Below are positions 1 through 10,806 of a DNA stretch of 64,000 nucleotides, one piece after another. Made by a program: the position numbers and the translations under genes. The stretch's first letter is position 1. Each line of letters starts with the position of its first letter. Below the pieces are notes generated by a model. That model saw only the letters and a program-made list of their open reading frames with translations. It had not been told where the DNA came from and ran no database searches. The DNA lies in assembly GCA_039111635.1 (NCBI GenBank), contig JBCAQO010000013.1:1054001-1118000 (forward strand), written 5' to 3'. Source of the DNA: Heterobasidion occidentale. Taxonomy: Eukaryota > Basidiomycota > Agaricomycetes > Russulales > Bondarzewiaceae.

Positions 1-727
1 AGTCGGACGCTCGGAGCTGCATGTCATCTGGCGCAGCGGAAGTCACATCTTCTGGACTGAAGTCCTTCGCGAGGCGCCAGACCTCCTTGGCTTGCCATGG
101 ACGATCGAAGATCAGAAAGCCATTATCGTACTCGCAATGTGCGCATCGGCGGACGTAGAACTGACGAGTCCAGTGAGCAGCTCGAGGAAGACGGAGCGAT
201 CAGCATACTGTCGGTAGGCTCCAGAGAACTTCATCGGGAAAAGATTGGTCACAGTGATCCCGCCGCGCTGGTGTGAGGTGATGCAAATACGCTCTTTCTC
301 GTCGATTTTGATGTGATGAATATCGTCCCCAGCTCCGGACAACACCCTGGCAGCAAAACACCTTTTCCCATCCAGTTCCTTTCAAGTTGAAAGCTTCGTC
401 TACCTAGATGCGCGAGACAGTTGTCAGACCCCTGAAGTATGAAGATCACTTGCGAGATCCGGATGACAGATAATACGCACAGAAATCTGACCATTCATCG
501 ACGCCACTCCATAACGTCCCATAGCGCTTCTCAATTATATGGTGCAGGGAAAGATTGGAAGATAATATGAATTTGTGATACAAGGCGGCATCATGATAGA
601 CCGATATTTTGTTGGCTTCAACCAAATCGTTCAAATACCGTGAGGTCCAACGAAGAGACTGGATTGACTGCAGCGGTAGATACCAAAGAACAGCAAGCAC
701 CAGTTCTGGAGGAAGATCATGCAACAT
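1..727 (-). CDS. F-box protein, 3' end cut by the window edge
   Basis: The ATG at 727 opens directly into an F-box (LHDLPPELVLAVLWYLPL), the SKP1-binding motif of SCF ubiquitin ligase receptors. The next exon carries a segment reading CITSHQRGGITVTNLF, and the exon at 160-1 reads FYVRRCAHCEYDNGFLIFD. This is the repeat-bearing C-terminal part common in basidiomycete F-box proteins with a leading F-box. A 48-nt GT-AG intron fits at 161-208. Joining the two C-terminal segments needs one extra base in the C run near 236-238. Without it the frame shifts, so the gene is either damaged or carries an assembly indel. The substrate of such F-box proteins is not predictable. The protein continues past base 1. 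The F-box is certain; the exon structure is moderately supported. Confidence 0.75.
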
Positions 728-862
728 GGTGGATGACGTCGGACACTCGTCGCCGGGACGCGCAGGTTGAGAAACTCGCGAGTACTTCCCTAGGGACCCG
801 GCCCGGCCCGAAGATCCCGGCGATTGACAACACTCAAGAGCGGCTGGATGCAATTCTCAAGT

Positions 863-3173
863 TCAGACCTCTTGCTCGTATGTATCTTCCCATCCATAGT
901 CGTCGCCCTTCTGGCTCCCCACATCCTCTTCACCCTCTGCATCTTCATCACCTCCAAGGTGGCCTGCAAGACCCTTCCCAATACCGCCGCCGCCTTCCTC
1001 TTCGATCACCATTCCCTCCTCCTTGTAGTCATCCATAGTGTACAGCCCATGCCCTTCGATCTTCTCGTCCCCGTCGAAGAGGTCTTTGAGGGCATTGTAG
1101 TTGATCCGCTTGCTATACTTGGCGTTCTTCTTCAACAGACTTTGTACAGATTCCGCCGCTGTATTACCGTGAGGCGTAGACGCATCACGGGGCTTGGTAT
1201 TGGTTTTCCGGCGCTGCGCACGTACGAGTAAATTGAGGCCTGCCCAGCGAGAAAGGAATAACAGAGACTAACCTTTCTGCTCTTTGCCGACACCCCAGTC
1301 TCCCGCTGCTCACCTCTCACTATAGCATCACAACAAATGAGCTGCGATCATCGCGAAATCACAAAATGACAGATACGCACACGCGATAGCTTCCAGATAC
1401 TCCTTATTCATCTCGACCCAGACCCTCTCCTTGATCCGTACTTCCTCTTCGCTCAGCAGAAAGGCGTCGAGCTCCTCCTCGTTCAATCCCAGGAGCTCGT
1501 CCACAACGCTGAACTGCGCGTGCCGTCGTTCGGCCGCCGCCTCCAGAGCCTCATTGAGTAATGTGCCCTGTTCATTGCGCAAGAACGTCGATACTTCATC
1601 CGTAAGTGCCTCATTGACCGTTGCCTCAATCGGTGAAGTTTCCGCGTCAATCAAGGGCATATGAGCATCATCGCAGGGAACGCCTTCAACGAGAGTGGGA
1701 GAAGGGCCTTGGCTATCTGCCCGAGAATAGGAGGACATAGGTAGGGGAGTGGAGACGGCGAACAATGTTCGAGAAGAGCAGGATCAATATTGGGGTTGTG
1801 AGAGACAGGCGTTGGTTTCCTCTGTCGGTCGGGCAGGAAAAGAGGGTCATGTTCTGTAATTGTGCCGGCAAGGATCCCCGTGTGAAGCAGCGAAGGGTCG
1901 ATACCTGGTCGTTGAGCGTACGAGGAGCTGGCGACTGGCAGATGGGCACTCATTTCTAGTCGGCCTGCAGTCAATTCTCCTTCCACGTCCTCACCCTCAC
2001 TCGTTCTCTTCCTTTTCTGCCGCTTCTTCTTGCTTTTCTTCTTCCTGCCATCCTCCTCCTCCTGCTGCTCTTCGTCCTCCTTTCCTTTCAAAAATGCTGG
2101 AGGATCCATCTCCTCCTCCAACCACACGGTCCGGAAATCCGTCAGTGTCAGTGATCCACTCGGCGTCTTCTTGAATTCGTCCAAGCGCTTCTTCAATGTC
2201 GTATCGGCAATCTTTACCACCTGCACTATTTCCTCTATGGAGCGACGGAAATTATTCATTCGCGCGGCCAAGAACAGCGCGGCCCCACAGATCCCAGCAG
2301 GTCTCCGACCTTTGGTCATCCAATCGCGGTCGAAGCGTTGAACGAGTCTCACGGCGTCGGTCGCGACCTTGTGCGTTTCGTCTCCAAACTCTAAGAGCGC
2401 TGCGAAGCGCGAGATATAGTGCGACGGGTCCACCAGGGGGATGCGCAGTTCGAGCGTCTGGACGAATTGGAGGTAGGTATGCCCGAGCTCGAAGACGTTG
2501 ACCTGCGAACGTTAGCATATATCTCATTTGATAGCATGCACGAGGATTGAACATACCTGGAGGAGGTCAGAAAAGTCAATGAGCATATACTTACGCGTCT
2601 CTTGCTTTCGGCAGGCGACGTACAAGCACACGGCTACGACATTCAGGCTCTGCGGCCCTTGGTGAATTTGTGCTCGACAGCGAGGGTATAGTAGCGCCTT
2701 GCGCCGTAGATACCGACTCCGATAGACGCAATACAGAAGCGATACTCAATATCTTGCGGTTCGCTTCCCAGTACACAGTCATATTAGAGCGACTCGCATA
2801 CTGAGCTACGATCCAACGCACCGTTCTCAATCGTCTGCTCCCTCGACTCACTGTTCCCTCTGTTCCCAAACGGTCCTCCGATCCTGGCATGTGCTGAGAC
2901 AGCAATGAGACTTTGAACGTCGAGACTGATACATCACTCACTTGCGCCATGGCCGACATATGCACCCTGCACCATGGCAGCACCAGTCGACGTCTCTCCG
3001 AACGTGACTTCGTTCACAATTGTGTTCTCCTCCACGACCGTCCCGCACGCCACACAGAAGCCATTGCCTGCGGCGGCATCATATTCGATCACCGTCCCAC
3101 ACAATCGGTGCAGACGGGCTAAACGAATGTTGTTTACACCTAGGAATTGCTGATATTGGGCCAGGCTCACCAT
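863..3173 (-). CDS. BRF1: Transcription factor IIIB subunit BRF1 (TFIIB-related factor)
   Basis: BRF1 recruits RNA polymerase III to tRNA and 5S genes and bridges TFIIIC, TBP and the polymerase. In order the sequence shows: an N-terminal zinc ribbon (second knuckle CVAC), two cyclin folds (MPGSEDRLGTEGTVSRGSRR; CLYVACRKQETR; YMLIDFSDLLQ; VNVFELGHTYLQFVQ; FDRDWMTKGRRPAGICGAAL), a Lys-rich acidic linker, and the C-terminal TBP-binding part (LSEEEVRIKERVWVEMNKEY; KYSKRINYNALKDLF). The first coding exon seems to be only the ATG, followed by a 52-nt intron at 3119-3170. The next exon reads MPVCTDC, the missing first knuckle, but a (CA)3 tract at 3098-3103 throws it out of frame. Two further single-base gaps near 2703 and 2651 break the first cyclin fold. 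A cell cannot normally lose BRF1, so assembly indels are the likeliest cause. Identity is very secure; integrity is uncertain. Confidence 0.93.
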
Positions 3174-3454
3174 AGCTGCTACAGAGTCAGAGTTGATACA
3201 GAGAATATAAACCGATAAGTTAAGTCGAGATCCGGGCTAAAGGAGGTTAGAGGGAGATGCAATGCAAGTGAGTCTGAAAGAAGAGCAAGTCTTCGGCAGA
3301 CGCGGCAACGGCCGAGGCATCCGGCCTACCGGCCTGCCGACGGTCGACCAAGTACAAAGGCGTATCCAATAAATTAGAAATACACCAGTGTTTTTTGTCC
3401 TAATCCCTGGATCATACATGTCTCTATTTTCTCTACAAGATACATCCCTCCAGT

Positions 3455-6240
3455 TTAGTCTTCCGCACCAAGCGTGACGACCAAGTGCTTCCTTGCGACA
3501 ACCACCTTCGCTCCCGGAACGACGACGATCGTCTGCGTATCGTCAATAATCATCGCCGGCCCCTCCACCCGATCCCCCACCTCCAGCCTCGGCAGCTCAA
3601 ACACAGGCGTGTCCTGCACCCTCCCGACCTTATCAAAATACGTCGAGCACACCGACGACGCGCGCGCGCGGTCCACCGCCTGCGTCCGCAGCTCCTTCAT
3701 CTCCTCGAACACCGACGGGCCGAGCGAGTCAAACGTCTTCCCGATCCCGCGCACCTTCACGTCGTCCACGACGACGCTCTTCGTGTCGAGGAGGAACCCG
3801 AACTCGCTCTTGTACACGCGCTTGAACGCCGCCTCGAAGTCCTCCGCTGCGCCCTCCGCGCCGGCCTCGCCGAGGCTCGCGTCGGGGAGGACCATGAGGG
3901 CCGTGTCGGTGCCGTCGAACCGCATGTTGAGCATGCGCTCGATCTTGATGCGGTCCGGTGCGAAGCCTTGCTTGGACAGCTCGGTGCGGACGGAGGACGT
4001 CAGGGCGTCGAGGCGGGAGATGAGGGTCGGCGCGTTCTTGGGGGTGTAAAATGTCGAAGACGGCTCTTGCAGTTCGTATGCGCTAGCGAGCAAGTATCAT
4101 TCAATACAGGCGGATTTACTCCAACAATATGGGTATCACGCACCGGTCTGCGAGCGCGAGTCCGTAGGCGGAAAGGATAGAACTATACCGGTGGATGAGG
4201 ATCGTCTTGATGCCCAACAGCTGTGCGATCTCGCACGCGTGCTGCCCACCAGCACCACCGAAGCTCGCCAATCTAGGGACGAAAAGGGTCAGGAGTAAAC
4301 CCTCAGGGGAGATCTGTGGGATAGGCACATGTGCCTGGAGGTTGCGTATCCTCTGGCCTCCGTGAGCGCGCGAATAGGTCGGGCCATAGTCTCGTTTGCG
4401 ACCTTGATAAATCTGTGCGAATTAAAGTCAGCGAGATCAGTGCAGACAGACGCAAGAATCGTGCTTGCCCGTATACGATTTCGTCCAGGTCTAATTGTCT
4501 CTCGCCTTCCAACCCCTTGTTGATCTCAGCCGCGATCTCCTCGAATGCGACGCGGGACGCGTCGACGTCCAATGGCTCCCTCTCCGACTTCCCGAATATC
4601 TTCGGGAAGTAGTCCGGAAGTAGCCTCCCAAGCATCAAGTTGGCGTCCGTCACAGCGAGCGGGCCGCCCTTCCTGCAGTGCACGCATCAACATTCCGCCA
4701 TCGTTCCTGCAAATATGCTTTACACTCACCGGTAGCAGGCTGGGCCTGGCTCAGCACCTGCACTCTCTGGTCCAGCCATGAACAGACCGTTGCGGAAGAA
4801 GAGACGGGATCCGCCGCCTGCAGCGACGGTATTGATGTCAAGCTGAGGAGACTGGATCGTCACACCGGCTGTCGTAGTCTCGTACACCACCTCGTAACGG
4901 CCATCGAATCGCGACACATCCGTGGATGTCCCACCAACGTCGAGCCTGTCAGTGAGATGAATAACATGTTGACACTGCAAATGAAGGTCAAAGTGACCCA
5001 CCCAATTACAGGCGTCTTGACTTTCTCGTCCCAGCTGGTCAACGCATATCCAACGACACCTCCAGCAGGTCCGCTCAAAATGCTCTTCAATCCCGAGAAC
5101 CTATCTGCGTCCACCAGTCCACCATCGCTTCCCATAAACTCCACTCTCGGGCTCCGCAACTTGCCGTCCCTCAGCTTCTCATCAAAGCCCTTGAAGAATC
5201 CGTCCAAGTACGCACGCAAGATGGGGGTGAGATACGCGTCGGCCGTGGACGATACGCCGCGCGGCACCATTTTGATCATAGGAAGTAGCTGCGACGACAG
5301 CGATACCTGCGTGAAGCCGATTTCCGATGCGATCTTCCCAAGAAGGATTTCGTGATCAGGGAATGTGTAGGAGTGGGCGAGCACGATCGCGAGCGAGCGG
5401 TAGCCAGAGTCGTACAGCTTCTTGAGATCTTCTCGTACCGAAGACTCCACTGAATGAATACTTGCCGTGAGCTTCGTGGGACATATGGCGAGAGTGAATC
5501 GAAGACGCACCAGGTTTCTGCAAGATGCGAACAGCCTCTCCCGAGATGCCGCGTACGACCTCGCCCGGGCCCTCTGCTTCCCCCTCTCCGTCCCAGCCTT
5601 TCCCTCTGTATCCCCTAGCAACCTTTCCATCGCTATCGAACAGTACTTTGTGCTCTTCTGACTTTGGATCGCTTGTATACCCCACGAGCGTGACGCGCTC
5701 ATCGACCTCGACCACAGTCGAGTACAGAGGCGGAGGGCGGCGAATGTTAAGGTCGAAGATCTTGGGACGAGACTGGTTGCCGATCAGGAGGAGATCTTTG
5801 AAGCCCTTCGTGATGAGCAAGGCGTGCTTCTCGCCTTTGCGCTCGAGGAGGGCATTGGTAGCGACGGTGGTGGAAAGGCGGATATAATCTTGAACGATTC
5901 GGTCAGTACGTGAGGATAGGTGACACTCGATGGACGTGCCTATCTTTGAAGTGTCGAGTGTGGTGCCTCGCGGGATCTTTTCGCCAGTGACGATCTCGAG
6001 AACGCGGCGGATGCCTTCGGTGGGGGCATCGGCGTAATTCGCAGGATCCTGAGAGACTGGTCAAGGGTAAACGATCGATGCGCACAACGCGCGAAGAGGT
6101 CGCCCACGTAGTTTGACCACAAGCTCCTTGCGCTCCTTTGGATTTTCAGGATCAGGGTACGAGGCATGCACATCGCAGAATGTACCCCCACGATCTGCGC
6201 AGATACGAATGGAACGGTCGGGGACGGCGAGAGGGGACAT
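3455..6240 (-). CDS. 5-oxoprolinase-like protein, hydantoinase-A half only
   Basis: 5-oxoprolinase hydrolyses 5-oxoproline to glutamate with ATP in glutathione turnover. The start at 6240 leads straight into the family N-terminus ([20 protein letters not shown]), then [20 protein letters not shown] across a 51-nt intron, the Hydantoinase_A N domain ([20 protein letters not shown]), and the ASKHA-type core ([69 protein letters not shown]). It ends at [15 protein letters not shown]. In full-length eukaryotic enzymes of about 1,250 residues, a Hydantoinase_B half follows exactly here. No such half lies between this stop and BRF1, so the protein is roughly 800 residues. One intron (5889-5939) uses a GC donor. 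It may be a truncated gene or a two-subunit arrangement with HyuB elsewhere. Domain assignment is secure; the reaction is unproven without the B half. Confidence 0.9.
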
Positions 6241-6672
6241 GGCTACGAGCTCGAAGATCTGGGGGTTTCCGTTGCACAAAAGTCGGTATTTATCAGTGCA
6301 GCGTTTGAAACGACGTCCGCCGCGGGGACCGTCAATCGCGCCCTGAGTTGAGAGCGCCGTGGAGGCAGAATGGTTTTCGAGATAAGATAAGATCGCTGCA
6401 ACCGGCGGCTCGCCGACGCTTGCCGCCGGCACAGTCTACGCCGCCCAATCTCAGATTCCTCGTCAAACGAGAACATTGGAAGAGTATTAGAAGACGCTTG
6501 CTCGCGCTGGAGGTTCCAGCTGACAATGAAAAGACAGAAACTCAAGCCTCCGACGCAGCGAAGGCAAAGAAATCGCCAGGCGTTTGAATTGCCAACAGCG
6601 GGTCCGTGTTTACGTCTGTTTGTCGAACCTACCTTGTCTCAGCGTCGCCCAGCCCGAAATCTGCCATCCACA

Positions 6673-7926
6673 ATGTCGCCATCGTCTACGCCTTCAGTCG
6701 CTCTTGACGGCCAATCCTCCAGCCATTTGTCTTATCCGACATACGTCCTCGAAGCCTCCACTTCTGCATCGACATCTACCACCTCCCAGCCCCAGTCGCG
6801 AGAAATCCTCAAAAACAGGCTCTACGTTGGCAACCTGCATCACACGGTCGACGAGTAAGCACCTAGCCCTCGCTTCGTGCAGCTGAAAACCCATCTCAAC
6901 TCTCTTCGCTGCCAGGCATGCGCTGATCCAGATCTTCTCGAAATACGGCAAGCTCTCCAACCTCGACTACCTCTTCCACAAGAGCGGCCCGCTCAAGGGC
7001 AAGCCCCGCGGCTACGCCTTCGTAGAATACGCAGAACCACTCGTGAGTCTCGTCCCGCAAACCCTCGCTAGTCCTGCCCGTGCTCACCCCGGGTTTTCTA
7101 TGTCATATGTACCACGTCCAAACGACCACACCCCCTCCCCCAATCACACCTTCCTGCCATTCGGAAGGTTCGGGGGCGAGCACATGGCTGCGGGTTGACT
7201 GCACGCGCTGACGCCCATGCGCTGACATGATTGACTTATCCTGCAGGACGCAGACAAGGCCCTCGCTTCAGCGCATAACAAGCTCCTCCGCGGACGCAAG
7301 CTCGTCGTGACGTACGCCAACCAAGCTCCAGTATACCCGTCCGGGCCATCCTCCGCCTCGGGTTACAGACGAAATCTGAACGAGGCCGGACGGCCGACGG
7401 CGCTCAGCCTCTTGAAGAGCGCAGGTGGGCGAGAAGGGTACGTCCCGACGGCCGCCTTATTTCAGCGCTGGATTCTCATCACCGATCTTTCAGCGGAGTA
7501 ACGAGAACCAAGGATAAAATCGCTCTCATGGAAGCCAAACTCCGCCAGCTCGAGCAGCCCGCACGCCCTCCTCCCCCTCCACGCTCGCACGCTCTTCCAC
7601 CCAGGCCCTCTGCACACCAACCTCACACAAATTCGCATCCGTCTTCGGCCGGACGCAATCGACCTTCGTCCTCGTCTACATCCTTGTCCAGATCCGTCCC
7701 TCCGCGCCCGTCGTCTTCGGCCCTTAAACCTCCCGTCTCGACCAAGCCTCCGCCACTTCAAACGGGCGATCTCGACCTGGCATTTGGGCGGAGCGCTGCA
7801 AAGACAACGGGTACAGCTTTGAAGGGCGTAAAAATTGTGCGAAAAAAGCTAAAGGACAAGGAGACGGGAGACTTGGCTAATGCTCACGCTGATGAACACG
7901 CAGTACAAACAGAGAAGGAAACATGA
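6673..7926 (+). CDS. RBM18: RBM18-like single-RRM RNA-binding protein
   Basis: The start at 6673 gives a Ser/Thr-rich leader and then one RRM at about residues 55-140: RNP2 RLYVGNLHHTV, a segment FSKYGKLSNLDYLFHKSG, and RNP1 KGKPRGYAFVEY. The RNP1 context and the LFHKSGPLKGKPRGY signature are those of RBM18. After the RRM comes KLVVTYANQAP, then TRTKDKIALMEAKLRQLE, which matches the conserved RBM18 tail helix, followed by a Pro/Ser-rich C-terminus. Four exons are visible with introns near 6856-6914, 7043-7247 and 7438-7494. The gene is divergent from the 5-oxoprolinase-like gene and separated from it by about 430 bases. RBM18 is poorly characterised; an RNA-binding role is all that can be claimed. 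Confidence 0.88.
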
Positions 7927-8071
7927 AGATTAGAGAGTAGCTTTCCTTGAAAATGGGATAGTGGGACATGACCAAACTCTGAGTGTATGTTGCCGTAAAT
8001 GTGACCTTACCAGTACCTATGTCCTTCCCGACATGCATATGCCAAGCAGAAGGATTGAATTCTATATGTGG

Positions 8072-8079
8072 AAAAAAAA
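8072..8079 (-). terminator. Pol III T-run terminator of tRNA-Asp copy 1
   Basis: Eight A on the plus strand form a T8 run five bases past the 3' end of the minus-strand tRNA-Asp gene. This is the standard RNA polymerase III stop signal. Confidence 0.8.
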
Positions 8080-8083
8080 CATA

Positions 8084-8156
8084 CTCCCTGGCGGGGAGTC
8101 GAACCCCGCTCTCGCGCGTGACAGGCGCGTGTACTAATCCGATATACTACCAGGGA
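8084..8156 (-). tRNA. tRNA-Asp (GTC), copy 1
   Basis: Read on the minus strand, the 73 bases fold as a cloverleaf. The 7-bp acceptor stem pairs TCCCTGG with CCAGGGA, with discriminator G. The anticodon arm has a GTC anticodon in the context GCCTGTCACGC. The T arm has GGTTCGACTCC. No intron is present. The sequence is identical over all 73 bases to the gene at 49970-50042. Confidence 0.95.
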
Positions 8157-8274
8157 TATGATTAAGGTTCAACTCCTGGTATATATAGATAGATATACAT
8201 ATTTAGCGGCGGCGTGCAGGAACCGAAAATGGGTTTAGTGCCTGCGAGATAGGTCAAGGCATGATGAATGATGT

Positions 8275-10806
8275 TTAGTGTAGACCCCACGCGGCTTTGA
8301 TGAGATCCGCTCCTCGTTCCGCAAATGCATACACAGCCGCCTGTCAATTCAACGAAGGAGTGAGCTTAGAAACTTGGTTGTACAGAGATCACTACTTGCC
8401 TGAGTATTGGCCGCAGGAATATACGGCTGAGGAGGTCGACATATAGAAAGTAAGACTCGTCGAACGGATGAGACGTTTCAGCATAGAACTCACAATCACG
8501 GATGCGTCGATGACGCGCAGGCCTCTAGTATTCTTTACCCTCAAATCGGGGTTCACGACTGCACGACGCAGGCCAGTCAGCACGGGGACAGCCATCACAG
8601 ACGCATCAACGCTGCAAGGAACGCACCTCCGGATTTTGCGCCTACAGCGGACATGCGCGCCGTCCCGACAGGGTGGTAAATGGTGGCCGTCTGGTTCCGC
8701 ACGTAGTGCTCGAGCTCCTCGTCCGTGTGCGACAGCCCGCCGGGGCCGAACTGTGAGAGGACGTAGTCGTCCCAGACGGAGGCATTCAGGAATTGCCTCA
8801 CAGCCTTAACAGAGTTCACAGAGATGAGGGCATCGAGAGGTTGTGTCAGGAAGGCCGGGTCGATGAGTGGAAAGTCGAAAGGATCGCTTGAATTAAGAGT
8901 GACACTCCCTCCTGTGAAACAATATCAATACATCATAATGGAGTGCGGTTAAGTGATAGACGCACGAGACACCGGGCTTGTGACGATAGTCAACAATGTC
9001 ATGTAATTTCCCGTTGTGGGTATCGGTTCTACAGATGAAGCAAACCCATTCTACATGCGTCTTTTCCTTGAGCTGCATCATATGTTTGAGTGATTCTGCC
9101 GCGCTCACCGTAAAAAGTATCTGATAATGTGCCGAGTTCGGACCAGAAGAAGGGTCAGGATACTCCTTAAATATTGAAGAATTGTCTGGAAACCGAAGCC
9201 AGCCGATCATGTTGCCAGCCGGCGTGTCGACGAAAGGTCCAGTCCCAGAAGCATTGTACTCTGCAAAAATGTCCGCGAAGAGCGTCGCGTTCCGCTCGAA
9301 GGTTTCCCATGTAGCCGTCGAATTGACGAGGAATTCGTTGGAGAGCAGTGCGTGGTCGTGCAGGTTCTGACCGACGTCGGGCAGGTCAACGAGCGCCTCG
9401 ATACCAAACTTGTCCAGTGTCACAGGATCACCCACGCCGGAGAGCATCAGCAACTGCGGGGTGTTGATAGCGCCTGCCGACAGGATGATTTCCTTCTTAG
9501 CAGAGACACGGTACCGCTCACCTGCGGTGAAAATACCTTCACGTCAGCGTGGTCTGGAAATATTGTTCCGCAAAGCAAATATCTCACCAGCGCTGCTCTG
9601 TGCGAACTCCACGGATGTGAATGAGACAGGTCCATCAGCGTCTGCAGCGACTATCTTAGTAACTTGTGTCTCGACCAACACGTCCAAATTGGGGCGGTTA
9701 ACATAGCGCGGTGCGAGGTACGCAGTGGCCGAGCTGACCCGTTTACCCCCAGATATAGTGGCCTGCGTCCAACCTATTCAATACGTTGTAGTCTGAGTTG
9801 AGAATATTGATATCATTCGAGGCACTGCATACCGATACCGATCATTGCCCCGGAGTTCATCTCTTCATTGAATGGAAAGTCGGTCAGCTCTTGCGTAGTT
9901 TGCACGATTCTGTCATCTATCGTTTGAGGAAACCCAGGAAGGCTGACATTCAGAGGTCCCGAAAAGCCGTGAAGCGCAGGATCAACTTGTCCCGTTATGT
10001 TGTGGTGGTCCGCTGGAGCGACAAAATGCTCGCTCTGAACGGAACCAAGATCAGACAGACTTCCGTAAAGATGACCCTAGACACACCTTTTTGAAGTATT
10101 TCAGAAGTGCGTCCCACGACCAGCCTTGATCACCTGTGATCTCGGCGTAACGATCCCAGTCATTGTCGGATCCACGAATATATACCATATAATCTAGACA
10201 GAGAAGTTCAAATAGAGCGGTAAATGCAGGACGGCCGACGACAGCAACCAGAATCACTCACTGATAGAACTACTTCCGCCCAAAAGCCGTCCCCTAGGAT
10301 AAGGCACAGTGCGTCCGTATAATCCGGCTTGCGGGACTGTCGTGTAGTTCCAGGTCCACGGGGTGGCAGGAACCAGCTCTGTGCAGAAGAACGGCACGAT
10401 TGAAAGTTCGACGCCTTCGTTCCTGCACGCCGATATCCCGCATCAGGGCATCCCGGCAATTTCAAAGTAATCGAATGAATACAAACCCGATGTCCAGGAT
10501 AGCGATGACTTACGATGGGCCAGCTTCAATGACGAGCACACGAACTGATGCATCCTCTGTCAACCTGTTCGCGACTACATTTCCTGCGGTACCGCCTGAT
10601 ATAGCATGATTGAGTCGTTCGAACCATGGTAAGGACCAGCGTTATGTTGACACGCAGGCTTGCATGGCGGTAGGGTACGCACCTCCAATAACGACAAAGT
10701 CGTACTCGCGGCCCAGAACGTGTGCAGGGTCGTTGAATATCTCCCCATAAACGACAGTCACTGCGAGGAGGATATGAAAAGCGTTTGAGAGCCAAGATAG
10801 TGACAT
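8275..10806 (-). CDS. Secreted GMC oxidoreductase, aryl-alcohol-oxidase type, paralog 1
   Basis: Members oxidise primary alcohols, often aryl alcohols, with FAD and reduce O2 to H2O2 outside the cell. The start at 10806 gives a signal peptide (MSLSWLSNAFHILLAVTVVY), then the FAD-binding motif YDFVVIGG followed by a GTAGN exon, [13 protein letters not shown], the second GMC signature ([19 protein letters not shown]), and the catalytic-His segment YHPVGTARMSAVGAKSGG. The tail reads IPYIPAANTQ, then [19 protein letters not shown]. The second catalytic position is Asn here, where paralog 2 has His. The last intron has a GC donor (CAG|GCAAGT). Many introns of about 50-60 nt are spliced at the same sites as in paralog 2. 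GMC membership is certain. Aryl-alcohol preference is inferred from overall resemblance. Confidence 0.92.
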
